Positions 6,133 to 8,903 of a stretch of 8,903 bases of DNA are shown here, piece by piece (positions within the stretch are counted from its first letter, which is position 1; every line of letters starts with the position of its first letter). The notes beneath the pieces are model-generated. The model did no database searches and had not been told where the DNA came from. It saw only the letters and a program-made list of their open reading frames with translations. The stretch is from Thiomargarita sp. (GTDB lineage: Bacteria > Pseudomonadota > Gammaproteobacteria > Beggiatoales > Beggiatoaceae), in contig DYNO01000139.1 of assembly GCA_020721025.1 (NCBI GenBank), positions 1 to 8,903 on the forward strand, given 5' to 3'. A program made the position numbers and the translations under genes.

Positions 6133-7083
6133 ATGTCAAATTCAATACCCGCTCCCCCTCCGGAACGATTACAAAAAGTCTTGGCGCGCGCAGGGCTTGG
6201 TTCCCGTCGCACGATAGAAGCGTGGATCGCCGCAGGACGAATTTACATCAACGATCACGTAGCAACGTTGGGAGAATGTGTCAGCAGCACCGATGAAATT
6301 CGTTTGGACGGCAGAAAATTGGCATTACGCGCCTTGAGCGAGCCTGAGCGTAAAATCTTGTGCTATCACAAACAGATAGGTGAAGTCAGCACCCGTTCCG
6401 ATCCCGAAGGTCGCCCCACCGTCTTCGACAATTTGCCCGTATTAAAACATGGACGTTGGATTGCGATAGGGCGTTTAGACGCAAATACCGCCGGATTATT
6501 GTTATTTACCACCGATGGCGAATTGGCATACCGCTTGATGCACCCACAATATGAGATGGAACGAGAATATGCGGTGCGAGTTTTAGGGGAAGTCAGCGAG
6601 ACCGCGTTGAAAAATGTATTGACCGGCGTGGAATTAGAAGACGGCGTGGCGCGATTTAAACAAGTGGTCGAAGCGGGAGGCGCGGGTGCAAATCATTGGT
6701 ATCACGTTGTAATTACGGAAGGACGTAAGCGAGAAGTGCGTCGATTGTGGGAATCGCAAAATGTGGTTGTCAGTCGATTGATGCGTATTCGATTTGGTCC
6801 GGTGTTGATGCCGCGGGGGCTTCGGGCGGGGCAACATCTGGAATTAGACGATGCCACGACACAACTATTGTTGCAACAGGTGGGATTGGTTGAACCGCCT
6901 CCGCTGAAAAAAATGCTATCGAAATCAAAAAGAAGTGCACCGAAAACTGACCTTCCTAAAGTTGCAGCGACTCCAGTGAAAACGCCACGCGTCGAAATTC
7001 GCAAGGTTAGAATGCCCAGAGTGAAAACGGAAATCATGAAAAAACCTGAAATCACGCGTGTTCGTAAGCGTCCGAAACAGTAA
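6133..7083 (+). CDS. rluB: 23S rRNA pseudouridine synthase B (RsuA/RluB family)
   Basis: The enzyme converts a uridine of 23S rRNA helix 93 (U2605 in E. coli numbering) to pseudouridine. The 316 residues begin with an S4 RNA-binding domain (about 11-60: RLQKVLARAGLGSRRTIEAW, then GRIYIN). The catalytic domain follows, with the active-site Asp116 in GRLDANTAGLLLFTTDGELA. Further family motifs are YAVRVLGEV and ITEGRKREVRRLWE. RluB rather than RsuA or RluE is favoured by the S4 domain start and the long basic tail. From about residue 255 the tail is a Lys/Arg/Pro-rich extension with loosely repeated VRMPRVKTE-like segments, probably disordered and RNA-binding. A weak CAGG at 6121-6124 precedes ATG 6133. 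In many relatives rluB follows scpB; here its upstream neighbour, 65 bp away, is the FtsK-type gene. Confidence 0.93.
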   Translation: MSNSIPAPPPERLQKVLARAGLGSRRTIEAWIAAGRIYINDHVATLGECVSSTDEIRLDGRKLALRALSEPERKILCYHKQIGEVSTRSDPEGRPTVFDNLPVLKHGRWIAIGRLDANTAGLLLFTTDGELAYRLMHPQYEMEREYAVRVLGEVSETALKNVLTGVELEDGVARFKQVVEAGGAGANHWYHVVITEGRKREVRRLWESQNVVVSRLMRIRFGPVLMPRGLRAGQHLELDDATTQLLLQQVGLVEPPPLKKMLSKSKRSAPKTDLPKVAATPVKTPRVEIRKVRMPRVKTEIMKKPEITRVRKRPKQ

Positions 7084-7118
7084 TGATTTTAATATGATAA
7101 TCACAACGAGGAAAATCG

Positions 7119-7390
7119 ATGCTGAAAATCTTCAGTTGCTGGTGTCATGAAAAATGTCGAAACACCGCATACTTACAATTTGCGTCCTTCGCAAGCCAAA
7201 CAACTTTATGATTCCACACTCATTATTTGGGTTGGAGCGGGAGTAGAAACGTTCTTAATCAAGCCGTTCAACGGTCAAGCATAGCAGCCTCGATCCCATT
7301 GGCACAACGTTAATTGCAGGAACGGAGGCATATTTCGAGTTAATGCAAAATTTAGTGAAAAATTTCAACTTATGTCTAAATTCTCAGTAA
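7119..7390 (+). pseudogene. znuA: Remnant of znuA (zinc ABC transporter substrate-binding protein), internally deleted
   Basis: Three pieces of a ZnuA-type protein are recognisable in order. ATG 7119, behind GAGGAAAA (7108-7115), begins MLKIF, which could be the start of the lost signal peptide. Positions 7132-7263, in another frame, read SVAGVM...TPHTYNLRPSQAKQLY and LIIWVGAGVETFLIKP. These match the 'SxHxYxLRPSDxxxLxxADLVVWVGxxxExFxxKP' segment with the zinc-site histidine. Positions 7268-7387, in a third frame, read STVKHSSLDPIGTTLIAGTE and AYFELMQNLVKNFNLCLNSQ, equal to the ZnuA C-terminus including the late cysteine, with a stop at 7388-7390. About 180 residues between these segments are missing, and the stop at 7282-7284 ends the first long fragment. 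The gene cannot make a functional protein. Its 3' end overlaps the first codons of ftsL. A signal peptide, the His-rich loop and the other metal ligands are gone. Confidence 0.8.
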
Positions 7391-7680
7391 TCATTCAATG
7401 GGTTAGTATTATGATTTTGCTCATTGCTGTGTTTATCTCTGCGCTGGCAGTGGTAATTACTCGTTATCACAGTCGGGTATTGTTTATTGAATTACAGCGA
7501 TTGCAGCAACAACGGGATAAATTGAATGAAAATTGGGGACAATTACAGTTAGAATTGAGTACCTTAGCCCAACCACAGCGCATAGAAACCGCAGCACGAG
7601 AAAAATTATTGCTGCGCGCGCCCAATCGGGAGGAAATCGTGATTTTGCGTGGTAAATCAGACGATAAGCGACCCAATTGA
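7372..7680 (+). CDS. ftsL: Cell division protein FtsL
   Basis: The 102-residue bitopic membrane protein has a short cytoplasmic N-terminus, one membrane helix (about residues 6-29, IIQWVSIMILLIAVFISALA) and a periplasmic leucine-zipper-like coiled coil (about 33-65). It ends with the family tail RIETAAREKLLLRAPN-REEIVIL. The stretch RYHSRVLFIELQRLQQQRD with NWGQLQLELSTLA is typical of gammaproteobacterial FtsL rather than FtsB. FtsL forms a trimeric complex with FtsB and FtsQ and helps activate FtsWI septal synthesis. ATG 7372 gives the usual N-terminal length; ATG 7411 would remove half of the membrane helix. Neither start has a clear ribosome-binding site. The gene usually sits between rsmH and ftsI, but here it lies between a znuA remnant and aroC. 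Confidence 0.85.
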   Translation: MSKFSVIIQWVSIMILLIAVFISALAVVITRYHSRVLFIELQRLQQQRDKLNENWGQLQLELSTLAQPQRIETAAREKLLLRAPNREEIVILRGKSDDKRPN

Positions 7681-7728
7681 TCATCCCCCGCCTGCGAAAC
7701 AATCCGTCCGCCAAACGATGCTAATCAG

Positions 7729-7756
7729 TTGATTTTAAATAAAATTTATATAAATA
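7729..7756 (+). promoter_or_regulatory. Candidate promoter for aroC
   Basis: TTGATT at 7729-7734 lies 16 bp before TAAATA (7751-7756), within the very AT-rich 130-bp gap between ftsL and aroC. The -10 match is poor and several overlapping alternatives exist (TATAAA at 7749-7754), so the exact site is uncertain. A promoter somewhere in this gap is likely, because the gap is long and has no other content that I can see. Confidence 0.3.
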
Positions 7757-7815
7757 TTTTTAGATAAAAACAATCGGTTAGCAAAAACTCTCATCTCAAC
7801 AATGATATAAAAATT

Positions 7816-8903
7816 ATGTCCGGAAATACTTTTGGAAAACTGTTCACAGTGACAACTTTTGGCGAAAGTCATGGAGTTGCCCTTGGTTGCACGGTGGATG
7901 GCTGCCCCCCCAATTTACCCCTGTCTGAACAAGATATTCAAACCGATTTAGACCGTCGCAAGCCTGGCACATCTCGTCATACCACGCAACGACGCGAAGA
8001 GGATAAAGTGAAAATTCTTTCAGGCATATTTGAAGGAAAAACCACAGGTTGCCCCATCGGTTTGTTGATAGAAAACACCGATCAGCGTTCCAAAGACTAT
8101 GACAAGATAAAAGATCAATTTCGTCCCGGACATGCCGATTATACTTATCAACAAAAATATGGAGTTCGCGATTATCGGGGCGGTGGGCGTTCTTCGGCGC
8201 GAGAAACGGCAATGCGAGTTGCGGCGGGGGCAATTGCGAAAAAATATCTCAAAGATCGCCATCAGATTGAAATTCGCGGTTACTTGGCACAATTGGGCAC
8301 ATTGGCTCCCAACATGGATAATTTCGATTGGGCAGAAGTTGAACGCAATCCGTTTTTTTGTCCCGATGCTCAAAAAGTTGAAGAATTAGAAGCGTTTATG
8401 GATAGTTTACGCAAAGAAGGCAATTCCATTGGGGCGCGCATTACCGTGATTGCAACTCATGTACCTGTGGGATTGGGCGAACCTATTTTTGACCGATTAG
8501 ATGCGGATATTGCCCATGCGTTGATGAGTATTAATGCAGTGAAAGGGGTGGAAATTGGGGATGGTTTTGCGTGCATTACCCAGAAAGGCACTCAGCATCG
8601 TGATGAAATGACTCCGCAAGGTTTTCTCAGTAATCACGCGGGGGGGATTTTGGGGGGAATTTCGACTGGGCAAACCATTGTCGCAAGTTTGGCATTGAAA
8701 CCCACATCGAGTATTCGTCTGCCGGGGCAAAGTGTTGATATTCATGGTAATTCGACTGAAGTGAGCACCACTGGTCGCCATGATCCCTGCGTTGGAATTC
8801 GTGCCACGCCCATCGCCGAAGCGATGTTAGCGATTGTTTTGATGGATCATTTATTACGTCATCGCGCCCAAAATGCTGAAGTACATTCCAACACGCCAAT
8901 TAT
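7816..8903 (+). CDS. aroC: Chorismate synthase (last few residues outside the window)
   Basis: The frame from ATG 7816 is open to the right edge with 362 codons and no stop; the E. coli protein has 361 residues, so only a few residues are missing. The enzyme makes chorismate from 5-enolpyruvylshikimate-3-phosphate using reduced FMN, the last step of the shikimate pathway, in the cytoplasm. Visible signatures are MSGNTFG...TTFGESHG (His19), FRPGHADYTY (His106), RDYRGGGRSSARET (118-131) and, near the end, STTGRHDPCVGIRATPIAEA. All are intact and match the bacterial type without extra insertions. No ribosome-binding site is visible before the ATG (GATATAAAAATT), but the MSGNTFG N-terminus fixes the start. 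It stands alone after ftsL, with its own AT-rich upstream gap. Confidence 0.97.
   Translation, partial: MSGNTFGKLFTVTTFGESHGVALGCTVDGCPPNLPLSEQDIQTDLDRRKPGTSRHTTQRREEDKVKILSGIFEGKTTGCPIGLLIENTDQRSKDYDKIKDQFRPGHADYTYQQKYGVRDYRGGGRSSARETAMRVAAGAIAKKYLKDRHQIEIRGYLAQLGTLAPNMDNFDWAEVERNPFFCPDAQKVEELEAFMDSLRKEGNSIGARITVIATHVPVGLGEPIFDRLDADIAHALMSINAVKGVEIGDGFACITQKGTQHRDEMTPQGFLSNHAGGILGGISTGQTIVASLALKPTSSIRLPGQSVDIHGNSTEVSTTGRHDPCVGIRATPIAEAMLAIVLMDHLLRHRAQNAEVHSNTPI

Noticed and set aside
7372..7680. FtsB instead of FtsL
   Set aside because: The RYHSRVLFIELQ and NWGQLQLELSTLA segments and the AAREKL...REEIVIL tail are FtsL features; FtsB's short helix and its typical RNAALRER-like region are absent.

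Overview
The window reads as chromosomal DNA of a gammaproteobacterium. DapA, RluB and chorismate synthase align almost without gaps to their Escherichia coli counterparts, and the FtsK-type four-helix membrane domain and FtsL are also of gammaproteobacterial type. The base composition leans to AT. Dispersed modules reading CTCGTTCCCATGCG and an AAACCTGT...ACAGGTTT palindrome are the sort of repeats I associate with large sulfur bacteria (Beggiatoa/Thioploca relatives). That placement is an inference, not a demonstration.

Layout. Bases 1-295 (minus strand) carry the first part of a TonB-dependent receptor that runs off the left edge. A 376-bp AT-rich divergent spacer separates it from dapA (lysine/diaminopimelate synthesis). 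Everything from dapA onward is on the plus strand. After dapA comes a small antitoxin-like protein with no toxin partner, then a 496-bp inverted repeat with two 194-bp arms. Next are two short, adjacent CheW-like proteins and an OsmC-family protein. A 33-bp palindrome follows, then a 713-residue FtsK-type protein, the pseudouridine synthase gene rluB, a decayed znuA gene, ftsL, and an almost complete aroC cut by the right edge.

The most unusual gene is the FtsK-type protein (3926-6067). It keeps the four-helix membrane domain and an easily aligned motor domain. However, the P-loop has become G-S-D-A-T-E-K-N, the Walker B aspartate is a serine, the ATQRPS motif reads ATQFPT, and the C-terminal gamma (DNA-reading) domain is absent. 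The frame is open throughout, so it looks like a maintained, catalytically inactive FtsK paralogue rather than a wreck. A division gene, ftsL, lies about 1.3 kb downstream, away from its usual place in the division/cell-wall cluster.

The second discovery is a znuA pseudogene (about 7119-7390). It retains the metal-site loop segment and the exact C-terminus of a zinc-binding ABC-transporter protein in different frames, with roughly 180 codons deleted between them. Its surviving stop codon lies inside the start of ftsL. Otherwise the genes look like independent housekeeping functions: amino-acid synthesis, ribosome modification, chemosensory adaptors and peroxide defence. No single operon with one theme is evident.
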